Assembly: GCA_011390955.1 (NCBI GenBank)
Contig: JAABRM010000041.1
Coordinates: forward strand, 1-64,000
DNA: 64,000 nt
Direction of reading: 5' to 3'
From: Oscillatoriales cyanobacterium
GTDB lineage: Bacteria > Cyanobacteriota > Cyanobacteriia > Cyanobacteriales > Laspinemataceae
How positions within the stretch are numbered: position 1 is the stretch's first letter; the number at the start of each line of letters is the position of its first letter. The position numbers and the translations under genes were made by a program. The notes beneath the pieces were generated by a model. That model was not told the DNA's origin. It saw nothing but the letters and a program-made list of their open reading frames with translations, and searched no databases. Positions 7,375 to 16,552 of the stretch are shown here, in pieces.

Positions 7375-8814
7375 TTAAGATAATTTATCCTGTGAAGCAA
7401 CATAGAGGCGATCGTCTCTTTGAATAAGTAAACCCTTTTTCATCAGCGATCGCAGGGCATCAATAGTTTCAAATCGATTCAATCCCAAAGCTTTAGAAAT
7501 TTGGGAAACGCGCATCCCTTCAGATTTTTCCAAATAGTGATACACTTCTGCTTCACCATCCCGATCTTTCTCTTGAGGCGATCGCATTTGGGTGAAAGAC
7601 TTAGCTAAATTCAGAGAACTTGATTTCCCATTCAGCAAAGCTTGCCCATTTTTTAAACCTGCCTGACTTTCTCTGCCGTCAAGTTTATGACCATTTTCAT
7701 CATAATTCGGTTCTTCCACAACTAACGGTTCTGCACTCAATGGTTCTGAATGATTCACCTCAGCCCCTGGTGGAATGCTTGAACCATCGCTGCTAGAATT
7801 GCCCCCAACAATTTCTGGCTGGTTTAACCCATTTTCACCGGGTATTTTTTGCTCTTTAATCGGGTCTTTAACCGGATCTTTAGCCAGTGAAACGATCGGC
7901 ACTCTGGCATCCAAAAAGCGATTCAAAATTTCCTGGGCTTTATCCCACTCTAAATTAGTCCGAGACAGCAGGACATCAGCACAAACTTCTCGAAAATCCT
8001 GGTTATTTTCCTCCACCAGCAAATTATGTTCTTGACTGACCTTAGCAATCATCAAACAAGACCGCAAAGGCGATGAATGTTTAGCACTTTCCGCATAATG
8101 GCCGCTTGCCGGAATACTTTGCTTCACCGTCTCCCTAAATGATTTTACAATTTGCACAATTCGCAAAGCAGACTCTGGATCGATCTGGGTTTTTTGTAGC
8201 AAAATTGCTTGTTGGGTCTGCTCATCTGGTTCCGGCATATTAATCGTCACCAAGCGGTCTAATAGGGCGTCTTGGGTGCCATGAACCCCGCAATATTCCT
8301 CCGGATTAGAGGTAAAAATTGCTCTAAAATTAGGATTGACTCTAATATATTCTGATTGCCCTTCGCCTGGGGGCAAAATTAACAGTTTTTCTTCTAAGGC
8401 TGAGAGCAAAACATTATTCACTTCCGGGCGCGATCGGTTAAATTCATCATAAACTAAAGTAAACCCTTCCTTACAAGCTAAAGTCAACCGGGCATCAGTC
8501 CAATTTTGCTTTAATTCATCTTCAATTTTGACAACGCTGTGAATAAAATTATCCACGACTTTTCGGCGAGTATAACCATTTTTATTGCCAATCAAATCTG
8601 AAGATTTTAACTCGTGATCCCCAAAAATGATCATCATGGGACGCCCTATTAAGTCCGCTAAATGCAGCGCCAAAGTAGTTTTTCCCGTCCCCGCAGGCCC
8701 GCGTAAGTGGATGGAAAATCCAGAGTTTAAATATCTCAGTGTACGCTTGGCAAGGCGTTCCACCGCTGGTGTATTCACAAATTGTCGTGGACGTGCTTGG
8801 ATGACAGTGGCCAT
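7375..8814 (-). CDS. gvpN: gas vesicle AAA+ ATPase GvpN with C-terminal winged-helix-like extension
   Basis: 479 residues. The MoxR-type AAA+ module has Walker [10 protein letters not shown] (about 39-47) and Walker [13 protein letters not shown]. The family is usually near 300-400 residues. Here a ~120-residue low-complexity linker (about 305-420) is followed by a ~50-residue domain ([20 protein letters not shown] ... [11 protein letters not shown]) with a helix-turn-helix/wing pattern. Essentially the same domain ends GvpC in this cluster. GvpN drives growth of gas vesicles from bicones to cylinders. The shared tail suggests GvpN and GvpC meet a common partner or each other. Confidence 0.93.
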   Translation of the reverse strand: MATVIQARPRQFVNTPAVERLAKRTLRYLNSGFSIHLRGPAGTGKTTLALHLADLIGRPMMIIFGDHELKSSDLIGNKNGYTRRKVVDNFIHSVVKIEDELKQNWTDARLTLACKEGFTLVYDEFNRSRPEVNNVLLSALEEKLLILPPGEGQSEYIRVNPNFRAIFTSNPEEYCGVHGTQDALLDRLVTINMPEPDEQTQQAILLQKTQIDPESALRIVQIVKSFRETVKQSIPASGHYAESAKHSSPLRSCLMIAKVSQEHNLLVEENNQDFREVCADVLLSRTNLEWDKAQEILNRFLDARVPIVSLAKDPVKDPIKEQKIPGENGLNQPEIVGGNSSSDGSSIPPGAEVNHSEPLSAEPLVVEEPNYDENGHKLDGRESQAGLKNGQALLNGKSSSLNLAKSFTQMRSPQEKDRDGEAEVYHYLEKSEGMRVSQISKALGLNRFETIDALRSLMKKGLLIQRDDRLYVASQDKLS

Positions 8815-8840
8815 TTTGGTTTCGATCGGTGATGATTAGT

Positions 8841-8991
8841 TATAGTATTTTCAGATAACAATGATACATTATTTTGTAGGTTGGGTTGAGGAACGAAACC
8901 CAACATTACAATCATTACAGGCAATAAACCGGGTTTGGTCACATATAGCGCTCTCCAATAGATGTATCACTTTTTTTTTGAAATTACTATA
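8841..8991. mobile_element. MITE-like element, family A, copy 1 (151 bp)
   Basis: Terminal inverted repeats TATAGTATTTTCAGAT at the left and TTTTGAAATTACTATA at the right enclose a non-coding centre with ACGAAACCCAACATTA, CAGGCAATAAACCGG and CACATATAGCG. An inverted copy with the same ends and centre is at 31674-31823. The ends carry TA at the boundary, as for IS630/Tc1-type elements. No transposase is present. It occupies the gvpN upstream region just before the gvpN start. Confidence 0.8.
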
Positions 8992-9114
8992 ACTTTAATT
9001 GCTTCTAGTAATTTGTTTCTATTGATTGGCAGAGGAGAGAGGCTGAGGGGAGAAAGTGAACAGGTGATGGTTGACTTTTGACCCCTGAAAACAAGGGAGA
9101 TTTTTGACTATTGA

Positions 9115-9180
9115 AGGTAAAATCAACCATCAACAATCAACCATCAACCATCAACCATCAACCTTCAACCATCAACCCAT
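9115..9180. repeat. tandem CAACCATCAA-type repeats between gvpC and gvpN
   Basis: Degenerate tandem units of about 10 bases (AATCAACCATC) fill the space between gvpC and the family A MITE. Similar CAACAATCAA-type runs occur at several other intergenic spaces of the window. No coding capacity is seen. Confidence 0.75.
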
Positions 9181-9186
9181 TTCTAT

Positions 9187-10281
9187 TTATTTTGAGACAA
9201 TCATATAGTCCCGATTATTTTGCGTAACCAGTCCTTTAGTAATCAGTGCGCGTAAAATATCCACGGTTTGAATTCGGGTGATCTTGAACTGTGCTTCAAT
9301 ATCTTTGATCCGCGCCGATTTTACTTGCTTGAGGTAATCATAGACCGCTTGCTGCATCATGGCGTCTGGGGTCTGACTGGTTTGGGTTGGAGACGGTTGG
9401 GGGGTCACGGCGGCTGGTGGCGCCGGGGCTGGTGGGGCAGGGGTTGGTGGCGCTGCGGTTGGGGTGACTACCTTTGGTGGCGCGGCGGTTGGTGGCGCGG
9501 CTGAAGCCACTGGGGTCACGGGTGCAGAGGCGATCGCGGCTGAAGATGGCGGGGATGTTTTTGGCGTAGTGGGTGCCGGAATATAGCCCCAAACCTGATT
9601 AAATAAATTGAGGCGATATTCTTTCACATTGCGCCACATTTCCTCTTGCAAAGTGACGATTTCTTGTTGCCGGTGCAAACGTAAATTGGCAAAGTGATTG
9701 TATAACCCTTGCATGGTTTGCGATCGCTGCTGCCGATCTGCCCGAAAAGTTTCTTGTAACTCTTGGGCAACTTGTTGTTGTTGGAAATCTAACTCATCTA
9801 AATAGTCCGCCACATCCGCCGAAAGTTGCTCGATAAACTGATGCAAATATTCAGTCAATTCAGCTTTCATGTCCAGTCGCCGATCGCGACATTCTTGGCA
9901 AAATTGGCGCACGCAAAGATTCAGATCGTGGTGAAAATCCTGCAATGATTTTGTTTGGGCGATCGCCATTGTCGAACGGGCTTCTGCCGCATCGCGGAGA
10001 AACTGACTGGTTTCTGCCGCCAAAGCATTGACAAATTCATCTAATGACTGCATCAATACCTGACTATCCTGATAGCGGCGATCGCGACAATTGCTTAAAA
10101 AATCTTGGGTTTGAACCCGGATCTCTTGGTGACAATCGCTGAGAGACTGGCGCACTTCTCGGCCCATATTGACCCGGTTTTCTCGCCAAAGTGCCAAATC
10201 CTCACTCACTTGTTGCTGACGGTTCAGTAACTCTTGCTGACGCTGCTGTCTTTGGGCTTGCCATTCATTGAAAAGAGCCAT
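9187..10281 (-). CDS. gvpC: gas vesicle outer protein GvpC with Pro/Ala linker and winged-helix-like C-terminus
   Basis: 364 residues. Residues ~32-215 hold about five degenerate 33-residue repeats rich in R, Q, E and L (units begin near WRENRV, RDRRYQ, AEARST, RDRRLD, RADRQQ). This is the GvpC pattern that lies as a helical belt over GvpA ribs and stiffens the vesicle. Residues ~234-303 are a Pro/Ala/Thr linker. Residues ~308-362 form a compact domain (VYDYLKQVKSARIKDIEAQF ... LVTQNNRDYMI) homologous in pattern to the GvpN C-terminus. Classical cyanobacterial GvpC proteins are near 160-200 residues and lack this tail. An AGGAGG site about 9 nt before the ATG fixes the start. Confidence 0.88.
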   Translation of the reverse strand: MALFNEWQAQRQQRQQELLNRQQQVSEDLALWRENRVNMGREVRQSLSDCHQEIRVQTQDFLSNCRDRRYQDSQVLMQSLDEFVNALAAETSQFLRDAAEARSTMAIAQTKSLQDFHHDLNLCVRQFCQECRDRRLDMKAELTEYLHQFIEQLSADVADYLDELDFQQQQVAQELQETFRADRQQRSQTMQGLYNHFANLRLHRQQEIVTLQEEMWRNVKEYRLNLFNQVWGYIPAPTTPKTSPPSSAAIASAPVTPVASAAPPTAAPPKVVTPTAAPPTPAPPAPAPPAAVTPQPSPTQTSQTPDAMMQQAVYDYLKQVKSARIKDIEAQFKITRIQTVDILRALITKGLVTQNNRDYMIVSK

Positions 10282-10436
10282 TATTCCAGCCTCCTATGAT
10301 TGATGCTGCAAAAAATTTTGGGTTTTTTCTGAGAACTTTCTGGATATTTTCTAATAAATCGAAGTTTTATCTGATTTTTATCGGATTTTTCTGGCATTTA
10401 TAATAGTTATTTGTTATTTGTGATTGTGTGCTATAA

Positions 10437-10710
10437 AACCACCAACCACCAACCACCAACCACCAACAAACAACTAAGTAGGTGAAGATAATTAATTCCA
10501 CTTTTCGTTCCCCGCCGATAGGCTTTGGATTCCCGTCGGAGTTTACCCCCGCGAAGGCCGCCATCGGCGGGAATGACAGTTTTTCTTTTAATATGGTCTG
10601 TGGTGCATTTATTTCTGCCCACCTACTTAACAACCACCAACCAACAACTAACAACCACCAACAAACAACTAACAACAACCAACCACCAACCACCAACAAA
10701 CAACTAACAA
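10437..10710. repeat. ACCAACCACCA/AACAAACAACT tandem repeats with an embedded palindromic repeat
   Basis: Runs of ACCACCAACCACCAAC-type units at about 10437-10475 and 10630-10710 flank a long-loop variant of the GGATTCCCGC palindrome (10526-10578). This is the gvpA-gvpC spacer. The open frames across it are low-complexity repeat translations and are not credible genes. Confidence 0.8.
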
Positions 10711-10713
10711 CCA

Positions 10714-10751
10714 ATATCTCTGTAAGAATAAATTTATTCTTACAGAGATAT
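10714..10751. terminator. perfect 38-bp palindrome just after gvpA
   Basis: The sequence from ATATCTCTGTAAGAATAAAT to its exact reverse complement forms an uninterrupted 38-bp palindrome, beginning 17 nt past the gvpA stop. As RNA it would make a long hairpin. There is no U-run after it on the minus strand, so it may act as a 3' stabiliser or partial terminator that favours monocistronic gvpA mRNA, as is common for highly expressed gvpA; the role is inferred. Confidence 0.65.
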
Positions 10752-10768
10752 ACGCAGAAAAAATGCCG

Positions 10769-10987
10769 TTAGTTAGCTGGTACTGCTGCTTGAGCCGTCA
10801 AACCAACTGCTTCCGCATACTTCAAGTAAGTTTCAACAGAAGCGATAACAATCCGCGCTTCGATAGATAACAGTTCGATGCCAACGAGGGATACCCGTAC
10901 CCAAGCATCAACCACCACTCCTTTGTCAAGGATGCGATCGACAACTTCTGCCAAACTTGAGGAAGAGTTCATTTTTTCAACAGCCAT
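10769..10987 (-). CDS. gvpA: gas vesicle structural protein GvpA
   Basis: 72 residues with the near-invariant GvpA core: [20 protein letters not shown] followed by [20 protein letters not shown] and [15 protein letters not shown]. GvpA is the small hydrophobic protein that forms the ribs of the gas vesicle wall. AGGAG lies 8 nt before the ATG. It is the first gene of the cluster and is followed by a 38-bp palindrome and then gvpC. Only one gvpA copy is in this window. Confidence 0.97.
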   Translation of the reverse strand: MAVEKMNSSSSLAEVVDRILDKGVVVDAWVRVSLVGIELLSIEARIVIASVETYLKYAEAVGLTAQAAVPAN

Positions 10988-11084
10988 GATGTTATCTCCT
11001 AATAATCAAATTGTGAGGGTTGATTTGGCTGAATTAACTTAGTTAGTAACCAACAGACTGCATGGTTCGCAGTAATAGGTTGCT

Positions 11085-11191
11085 GATATAGCGGTTCGGG
11101 ATCCGGGTGAAGTACAGAGGTTTTCTGGATTCCCGCATTCGCGGGAATGACAGGTTTTTTTGTACTTCATAACTATGACAAGTGCTATATC
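11085..11191. mobile_element. MITE-like inverted-repeat element enclosing a GGATTCCCGC palindrome
   Basis: Outer inverted repeats GATATAGC (11085-11092) and GCTATATC (11184-11191), and inner ones GAAGTACA and TGTACTTC, surround the palindrome copy at 11126-11152. About 107 bp, non-coding, about 100 bp upstream of gvpA. The nested symmetry suggests a small non-autonomous element or folded repeat. Confidence 0.55.
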
Positions 11192-11222
11192 TAAAGTTTC
11201 AGATCAATTTTGAGGTTTTCAC

Positions 11223-11450
11223 TTAAGACCAGTTTAGACTCAATTTCAGCAGGGATGGCATAATCCGATCAAAATTTTCCTGGGTCTGGGGAGAACCCGG
11301 AGTAGTGATGATTACCTGACACTTGGGTGCTGTTAACTCACGGGCTTTTCGGCAGAGACAGTCTGACGCTGGTCTAGCACTGGTCTGGATGACGCGATCG
11401 CAGTGAAATATCCAAGTGGAATATCCAGGGGTAGGCGAGAATTGCGCCAA
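11223..11450 (-). CDS. doubtful 75-codon ORF upstream of gvpA
   Basis: A TTG-started frame ending CQVIITTPGSPQTQENFDRI then MPSLLKLSLNWS. The last 40 residues look protein-like, the first 35 do not. No ribosome site and no recognised family. It could be the 3' remnant of a lost gene. The overlapping plus-strand frame (11403-11585) looks even less convincing. Confidence 0.2.
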   Translation of the reverse strand: MAQFSPTPGYSTWIFHCDRVIQTSARPASDCLCRKARELTAPKCQVIITTPGSPQTQENFDRIMPSLLKLSLNWS

Positions 11451-11562
11451 TCCGGTGGCGGCGATCGCTCTCAGTCAGAACTTATTTTATCAGAAATCCG
11501 GCGCGATCTTATCTCTAAGGCAAAACTTCCCAAAAATTTAATCATCGATCCCCAGGGGGATC

Positions 11563-12039
11563 TTAAACATAACCTTTCGGTTTAATTAAATAAGTCCCCC
11601 AAATGGGTCGATCGTTCTTCCCACTAGATTTTTGGATTGCCAGACGCCAACTTTTAGCTTCTTTTTGCAATTGCAAGTAAATGTCAAAAGGATTGCCTCG
11701 GTCAGTAATTCGGCCATCGGGCAATTTAAAAGTCAAATTATAAGTACCCCGAATATGGTAGGCAATTAAATCTTGAATGACTACAGGTTCTTCCTGCAAA
11801 ACCACCACTCGATTAATATCATAATTCGGGATTTTTTTCCGATCGATCTGATGTTGTTTTAGATGTTCTTCCAGTTCCGCTTTGGTGAGATTTAATTGCA
11901 TAGCGATCGCTTGTTGCACGATTAAGCGGCTCGGTTGAAATCCACCGAGGCTTAACTGAATATTACAAGCGGAAAGTAAGCCAACTAAAACCATACTAAT
12001 GATGATTTTAAGGATGGGTTTAACTGGCAAAAAAAACAT
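11563..12039 (-). CDS. conserved lipoprotein of unknown function
   Basis: 158 residues. An N-terminal hydrophobic segment ends in the lipobox LSAC (Cys about residue 25), so the mature protein should be lipid-anchored. The remainder (PSRLIVQQAIAMQLNLTKAE ... LIAYHIRGTYNLTFKLPDGR) resembles an uncharacterised cyanobacterial protein family. It starts 33 nt after the PP2C phosphatase gene on the same strand and is probably co-transcribed. No function can be assigned. Confidence 0.75.
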   Translation of the reverse strand: MFFLPVKPILKIIISMVLVGLLSACNIQLSLGGFQPSRLIVQQAIAMQLNLTKAELEEHLKQHQIDRKKIPNYDINRVVVLQEEPVVIQDLIAYHIRGTYNLTFKLPDGRITDRGNPFDIYLQLQKEAKSWRLAIQKSSGKNDRPIWGTYLIKPKGYV

Positions 12040-12072
12040 ATAATTTACTCCGTAAATTGCTGGGATAAATCA

Positions 12073-14076
12073 TTAAGATGCTGACTCTTCCGACTCTGGA
12101 GACGGTTCGGGAGAATCTGAGGGAAACAATTGCTCTTGGAATTGCTTAAAGCCTTCCGGGTTTAATTGCCAAAAACCGACCAAAGCGATCGCGCCTCCAA
12201 CCAGTAAGATCAAAAAGAAAGTCGCGATCGCTGGCCAAATCTTATTAGCATTATTAGCATTATTATCCCCCTGGCGATCGGCTTTATCCACCGGCTGGGG
12301 TTCATTCACCACTGCTGCCTCAGTATCATAGAGCAAAGCCTTAGAAGCATCAGACATTTCCCCGTCCAGCACCTCTTGATTCGGTAATTTATTCGCCTCA
12401 AAAAGTACCAACTTTTCTGGAGAAATCCGACAACGCATCACCACGATAGAAGTATTATCATGGCCATTTTTTTCATTAGCTAAATCAATCCAAGCTTTCA
12501 GCCCATCTTCAATAGATACCCGGTCTTCTAAAATTGGCGGCGCATATTCTGCCCAAGATTTTTCCACCCAACCATTATCACTCAGACCATCAGAACAAAG
12601 CATCAACAAGCCATCTTCTTCGATAATAAATCGTTGAATATTAGGCTTAATAAAATTGCCCTCTTTCGTTCCCAAAGCTTGAGTCAAAGCACCTGCATCT
12701 CGACGTTGTTTAATTTCGCGATAAAAACTGCGTCCCATGCAGACTTCTCTAGTGGTTAAATCATCATCAACCGTAAGTTGTTGACAGTAATTTTCCGCGA
12801 TCCAATAAGCGCGAGAATCCCCCACATTAACTAAGTATAATTCGTGGCTATTGGGTAACTCTGACCCATCAGCCCTGGGTACTTGTTGGGCTAACTGCAA
12901 TCCCATCACCAAAGTAGTCCCCATCCGCTGTCTAGAAGCCCGACCTTGGGCATCATTTTGGCTGGCAATAGTATTATTCACCACTCTAATCAAAGCCGCC
13001 ATTTCTTCAGAGACTAAGGTCGGGAGGCTGATATCCGGTTGGGCGGCAATTTCTTTGAGCAAATTGGGCAGCGCTAGTTTCAAAGTATTCACCGCTAATT
13101 GACTAGCCACCTCACCCCCTTCATGGCCCCCCACGCCGTCACAAACCATCACCAAGTTATGCACCAGAGAATTCGGGACTGGCTTAGTCCCCGGTTGGGG
13201 TAAATCCGCCTGGGTGGGATAATAGGCATCTTCATTATGCGATCGCTCTGGCCCCGAATCCGTAGCCCCGGCGGATCGCAAACGTAACGGCTGTTGACCT
13301 GCCAATTCCAGCAAAAGTCGGTTGAGTTGAGCGTAAATCAGATTAACTTCAGCACTGGGAACCCGCATCAGTTTGCCAATTTCTTTGAGACGGTCAACAT
13401 AGTTGCCGGTAAAGTTTTGCCCTTCAGGAAGAGAAATTTTCCCCGCCCAAGTCAGCCAGTGATAGCCCAAATCTTGTAAATCCGGTTTAGTCACTGAGGA
13501 CTGATCCCCATATAGTTCAGATAACCAAATTCGCCAGCCTTGCACCCGAATATTTTTCGGTTGAAACAAACTAGAAGTCAAACCCAACTCTAATAAAGGC
13601 TTCCAGAGTTGGAGAATTTGCCAAAACCAATAAACTTGCCGTACTGGGGTAGCACTGGCTAATGATTCCAACATCGTGGGATAGAGTTGACCAGTTTTTG
13701 GGTTGACCGGCACATTTTCCAGGAGTAGCACCTCTGTGTCTTCCTCGTTTAGGGGACAAAACCCATAAACTTGGGGAATATGCAAGCGCTGCCGATACAA
13801 TTTTAGATAAGGTAAGATGGCCTGGGGAATCTCTTGGGGCAATGCCGGGGGTTTCCCAGGGGTGGTATCTAGCCAAATTTGCGGGCTGACCACATAATAG
13901 CGATCGGCGATGAGTGACTCTGGCGGGAATTGGGCTGCCTGGGAGCCCACTGCCCACAAATACCGATAAGTCAAGGGAGTTTGACAAGCTGCACAATACT
14001 TTTGCCCCAAATCGTTAGCTGGGTTGGGACAAGCGGGATTGACACAATCAATTTGCTGGGGGCTGGAACTGGTCAT
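12073..14076 (-). CDS. PP2C-type Ser/Thr phosphatase with zinc-ribbon N-terminus and C-terminal membrane anchor
   Basis: 667 residues. An N-terminal four-Cys zinc ribbon (CVNPACPNPAN ... YCAAC) is followed by a ~230-residue region that looks like a degenerate protein-kinase fold. The PP2C domain (about 270-545) has the metal-binding motifs RSHNEDAYYP, VCDGVGGHEGGE, NVGDSRAYW, LCSDGLSDNGW and GHDNTSIVVM. A single transmembrane helix (IATFFLILLVGGAIALVGFW) near residues 625-645 anchors it, with a short acidic tail beyond. PP2C enzymes reverse Ser/Thr phosphorylation and need Mn2+/Mg2+. Substrates are unknown; the downstream lipoprotein may belong to the same unit. Confidence 0.9.
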   Translation of the reverse strand: MTSSSPQQIDCVNPACPNPANDLGQKYCAACQTPLTYRYLWAVGSQAAQFPPESLIADRYYVVSPQIWLDTTPGKPPALPQEIPQAILPYLKLYRQRLHIPQVYGFCPLNEEDTEVLLLENVPVNPKTGQLYPTMLESLASATPVRQVYWFWQILQLWKPLLELGLTSSLFQPKNIRVQGWRIWLSELYGDQSSVTKPDLQDLGYHWLTWAGKISLPEGQNFTGNYVDRLKEIGKLMRVPSAEVNLIYAQLNRLLLELAGQQPLRLRSAGATDSGPERSHNEDAYYPTQADLPQPGTKPVPNSLVHNLVMVCDGVGGHEGGEVASQLAVNTLKLALPNLLKEIAAQPDISLPTLVSEEMAALIRVVNNTIASQNDAQGRASRQRMGTTLVMGLQLAQQVPRADGSELPNSHELYLVNVGDSRAYWIAENYCQQLTVDDDLTTREVCMGRSFYREIKQRRDAGALTQALGTKEGNFIKPNIQRFIIEEDGLLMLCSDGLSDNGWVEKSWAEYAPPILEDRVSIEDGLKAWIDLANEKNGHDNTSIVVMRCRISPEKLVLFEANKLPNQEVLDGEMSDASKALLYDTEAAVVNEPQPVDKADRQGDNNANNANKIWPAIATFFLILLVGGAIALVGFWQLNPEGFKQFQEQLFPSDSPEPSPESEESAS

Positions 14077-14384
14077 AAGCGGCGACGATCATCACAGTAA
14101 AATTAGGAAAATAACATAAGCCCGGTGGCGCTCATTGCCCACAGCCAGCCTAAACTGGTGGTAGCCTGATCTATTTTGTGCAGAATAGTCCCGGAAAATC
14201 AACGAATGGAGCCTGTGTTCCCAAAAAAACATCGAAACTATCTAAAATAGAGGAAAATTTAACCTAATTTTAGCCCGGAGATGCTCTAATCAATGAATTC
14301 GGCATCTTTTGGTTAAGATTGGGCAATGAGAGTGATTCACCTATAAATATGGAAGTAATTTATGATCCATTGTAGTTTTTCGCC
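14077..14384. other. 308-bp divergent intergenic region, nothing recognised
   Basis: Space between the divergent PP2C and NfeD genes. It must hold both promoters, but no clear boxes, repeats or small genes were identified. Confidence 0.5.
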
Positions 14385-14834
14385 ATGACTTTTCCCCTAC
14401 TGGCTATGAGTCCTAGTGTCATTTGGTTAATTGTTGGCTTAATTTTGTGTGGGTTTGAGTTGATGCTGCCCAATGCCTTCGTGTCGATGATGATGGGTGT
14501 CAGTGCCCTGATCGTGGCTGGAGTGGCTTTGGTGTTGCCACACTTGGGCTTACAAGTGTTGCTTTGGATGGGTTTATCTGGGGTCTTGGTGTTCCGAGGT
14601 CGTCAATTCTTCATGTCTCGGCAAAAATTCGATTTGCTGGCTGACGCAAATGAGGCGGAAACTTTAACGGAAATTCCGGAAGGCAAAACAGGTCGAGTGT
14701 TATTTGAAGGCAATTCCTGGCAAGCACGATGTGCTGATGACCGGGTGGCGATCGCGCCCAACCAAAAAGTTTATGTCATCAGTCGAGAAGGCACGACTTT
14801 GATCGTGATGCCAGAACATCTTCTGAACTCTTAA
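14385..14834 (+). CDS. NfeD-family membrane protein
   Basis: 149 residues: hydrophobic helices within about residues 1-75 (SPSVIWLIVGLILCGFELML; VSALIVAGVALVLPHLGLQV) followed by a small soluble OB-fold-like domain (about 90-145; GKTGRVLFEGNSWQAR, KVYVISREGTTLIV). This is the short NfeD form, which usually sits beside an SPFH/stomatin gene, exactly as here (the partner starts 135 bp downstream). The pair is thought to organise membrane microdomains and membrane protein quality control. Confidence 0.9.
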   Translation: MTFPLLAMSPSVIWLIVGLILCGFELMLPNAFVSMMMGVSALIVAGVALVLPHLGLQVLLWMGLSGVLVFRGRQFFMSRQKFDLLADANEAETLTEIPEGKTGRVLFEGNSWQARCADDRVAIAPNQKVYVISREGTTLIVMPEHLLNS

Positions 14835-14969
14835 ACCCCGATGGGATTTGTCAATTCTTCGCATCCATCTTCGCTGATTCATTCATCATTGATTCATTCT
14901 GGGTTTAGTTGATTTTAATTGATTTTCTCTGATTCCTTTTTTCCAAATTAATGATTTGAGAGGTTTAAT

Positions 14970-15962
14970 ATGAATCCAGCTACAGTCTTCTTGGCGATCG
15001 CCATCTTTAGCAGCACTGTTTTGTTTCGCAGCATAAAATTTATCGACCAAGGTAATGAATCCCTGGTGCAAAGCTTAGGCAAATATAAAAGCAAACTGAA
15101 CGCGGGAATGCACTTTATTAACCCTTTCTTCGATAAAATTGTTTATACCGAAACCATCCGGGAAAAAGTATTAGATATCCCCAAGCAAACTTGTATCACC
15201 CGCGATAACGTTTCTATCAGCGTAGATGCGGTAGTTTATTGGCGAATTGTGGATATGGCTAGAGCCTATTACAAGGTAGAAAATCTGCTTTTAGCCATGC
15301 AGAATTTAGTTTTAACCCAAATTCGGGCAGAAATGGGTAAACTGGAATTAGATCAAACTTTTACCGCTCGCGCTGATGTGAATGAAACCTTGCTGCGAGA
15401 ATTAGATTTAGCCACTGACCCTTGGGGAGTCAAAGTGACTCGCGTGGAACTGCGGGATATTATTCCTTCTAAAGCGGTACAAGACTCGATGGAATTGCAG
15501 ATGACCGCCGAACGGAAACGTCGGGCAGCGATTCTCACTTCTGAAGGGGAACGGGATTCAGCGATTAACTCGGCGAAAGGAAAAGCCGAAGCCCAAGTTC
15601 TGGAAGCGGAATCTCGCAAAAAAGCGGCAATTTTAGGCGCACAAGCGGAACAACAAGCCCTGATTTTGAAAGCGGAAGCAGAACGGCAGCAGCAAATTCT
15701 TAAAGCCCAAGCCACGGCGGAAGCTTTACAAATTGTGGCCAAAAAACTGCAAAATGAACCAAATGCCCGGGAGTCACTTCAGTTTTTACTGGCGCAACAG
15801 TATCTAGAAATGGGTATCAAAATTGGCAGCAGCGATAGTAGTAAAGTGATGTTTATGGATCCCCGAAGTATCCCGGCAACTTTTGAAGGGCTGCGTTCTA
15901 TTGTCAGCGACGAACCTTATGACAGTGAAACGGAAATATTTAAAAAACTGGGGAATCGTTAG
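14970..15962 (+). CDS. SPFH/band 7 (stomatin/paraslipin-like) membrane protein
   Basis: 330 residues. An N-terminal membrane anchor ([15 protein letters not shown]) is followed by the SPFH domain ([20 protein letters not shown] ... [14 protein letters not shown]) and a long Ala/Glu/Gln/Lys-rich coiled coil (about 190-260), then a Gly/Asp-containing tail. It resembles QmcA/paraslipin proteins, which form large cage-like oligomers in the membrane. The NfeD partner lies immediately upstream on the same strand. Confidence 0.93.
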   Translation: MNPATVFLAIAIFSSTVLFRSIKFIDQGNESLVQSLGKYKSKLNAGMHFINPFFDKIVYTETIREKVLDIPKQTCITRDNVSISVDAVVYWRIVDMARAYYKVENLLLAMQNLVLTQIRAEMGKLELDQTFTARADVNETLLRELDLATDPWGVKVTRVELRDIIPSKAVQDSMELQMTAERKRRAAILTSEGERDSAINSAKGKAEAQVLEAESRKKAAILGAQAEQQALILKAEAERQQQILKAQATAEALQIVAKKLQNEPNARESLQFLLAQQYLEMGIKIGSSDSSKVMFMDPRSIPATFEGLRSIVSDEPYDSETEIFKKLGNR

Positions 15963-16552
15963 GTAGAATATAACCATCGATCTATCAGGATTTCGGCTTG
16001 AGGCAACCGCCGGTTTTACCAATAAAATATCCGGTCAGCCTTTAGCCTTCTGATGATTGGTTTGTCAAGGGATGGAGATGGATGCGATCGCGCCCTCTTC
16101 TTCCAGGTAATCGCTCGATTGCCCCGAAGACGAGATTAAACCCTTAAATTTTCCGGGATTTTTCGCCTAGCCATGAATTGTGTGCCGCAGGATTTGTATC
16201 ACTATAAACGTTCGATGGCAACGATCGCAGGAGGTTTCGCGGGTGATGAATATTAATAGATCCCTTGACCTAGGTCACTTAGCTCGGAAGCATCACTCTC
16301 TATACTAACCATAAGTGCTAATGGTTCATCAGCATTTCTCTGTCACGCAGATGCCCTAAAAAGAGCGGTCATCTCTTTTACCTAAGCAATTGATTGCCAC
16401 AACTGCGAGAAATTTTGGTTCATACTGAGAGAGTAAAGTTCTGTAACAGAATCCCGATAAATGTCCATTTACTCAATCGATCGTGGGGATAATCAAAAGA
16501 AGCATCTGCCAACCGACCATCTTTGTCACCGGGAGTAATTGATACTTAGCTT
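15963..16552. other. 590-bp intergenic region upstream of sigC, no gene seen
   Basis: No ORF with protein character on either strand. The region presumably holds the sigC promoter and a long 5' leader, but no box pair with acceptable spacing could be assigned by eye. HIP1 palindromes occur near 16085. Confidence 0.5.

Noticed and set aside
9268-9592. Gly/Trp-rich and Pro/Thr-rich ORFs on both strands across the gvpC 3' region
   Set aside because: They are alternative-frame readings of the low-complexity Pro/Ala linker of GvpC, which has clear repeats and a good ribosome site.
10367-10772. Hydrophobic and Thr/Asn-rich ORFs (up to 115 codons) in the gvpA-gvpC spacer
   Set aside because: Pure translation of CCACCAAC tandem repeats and a palindromic element; no ribosome site and no protein character.
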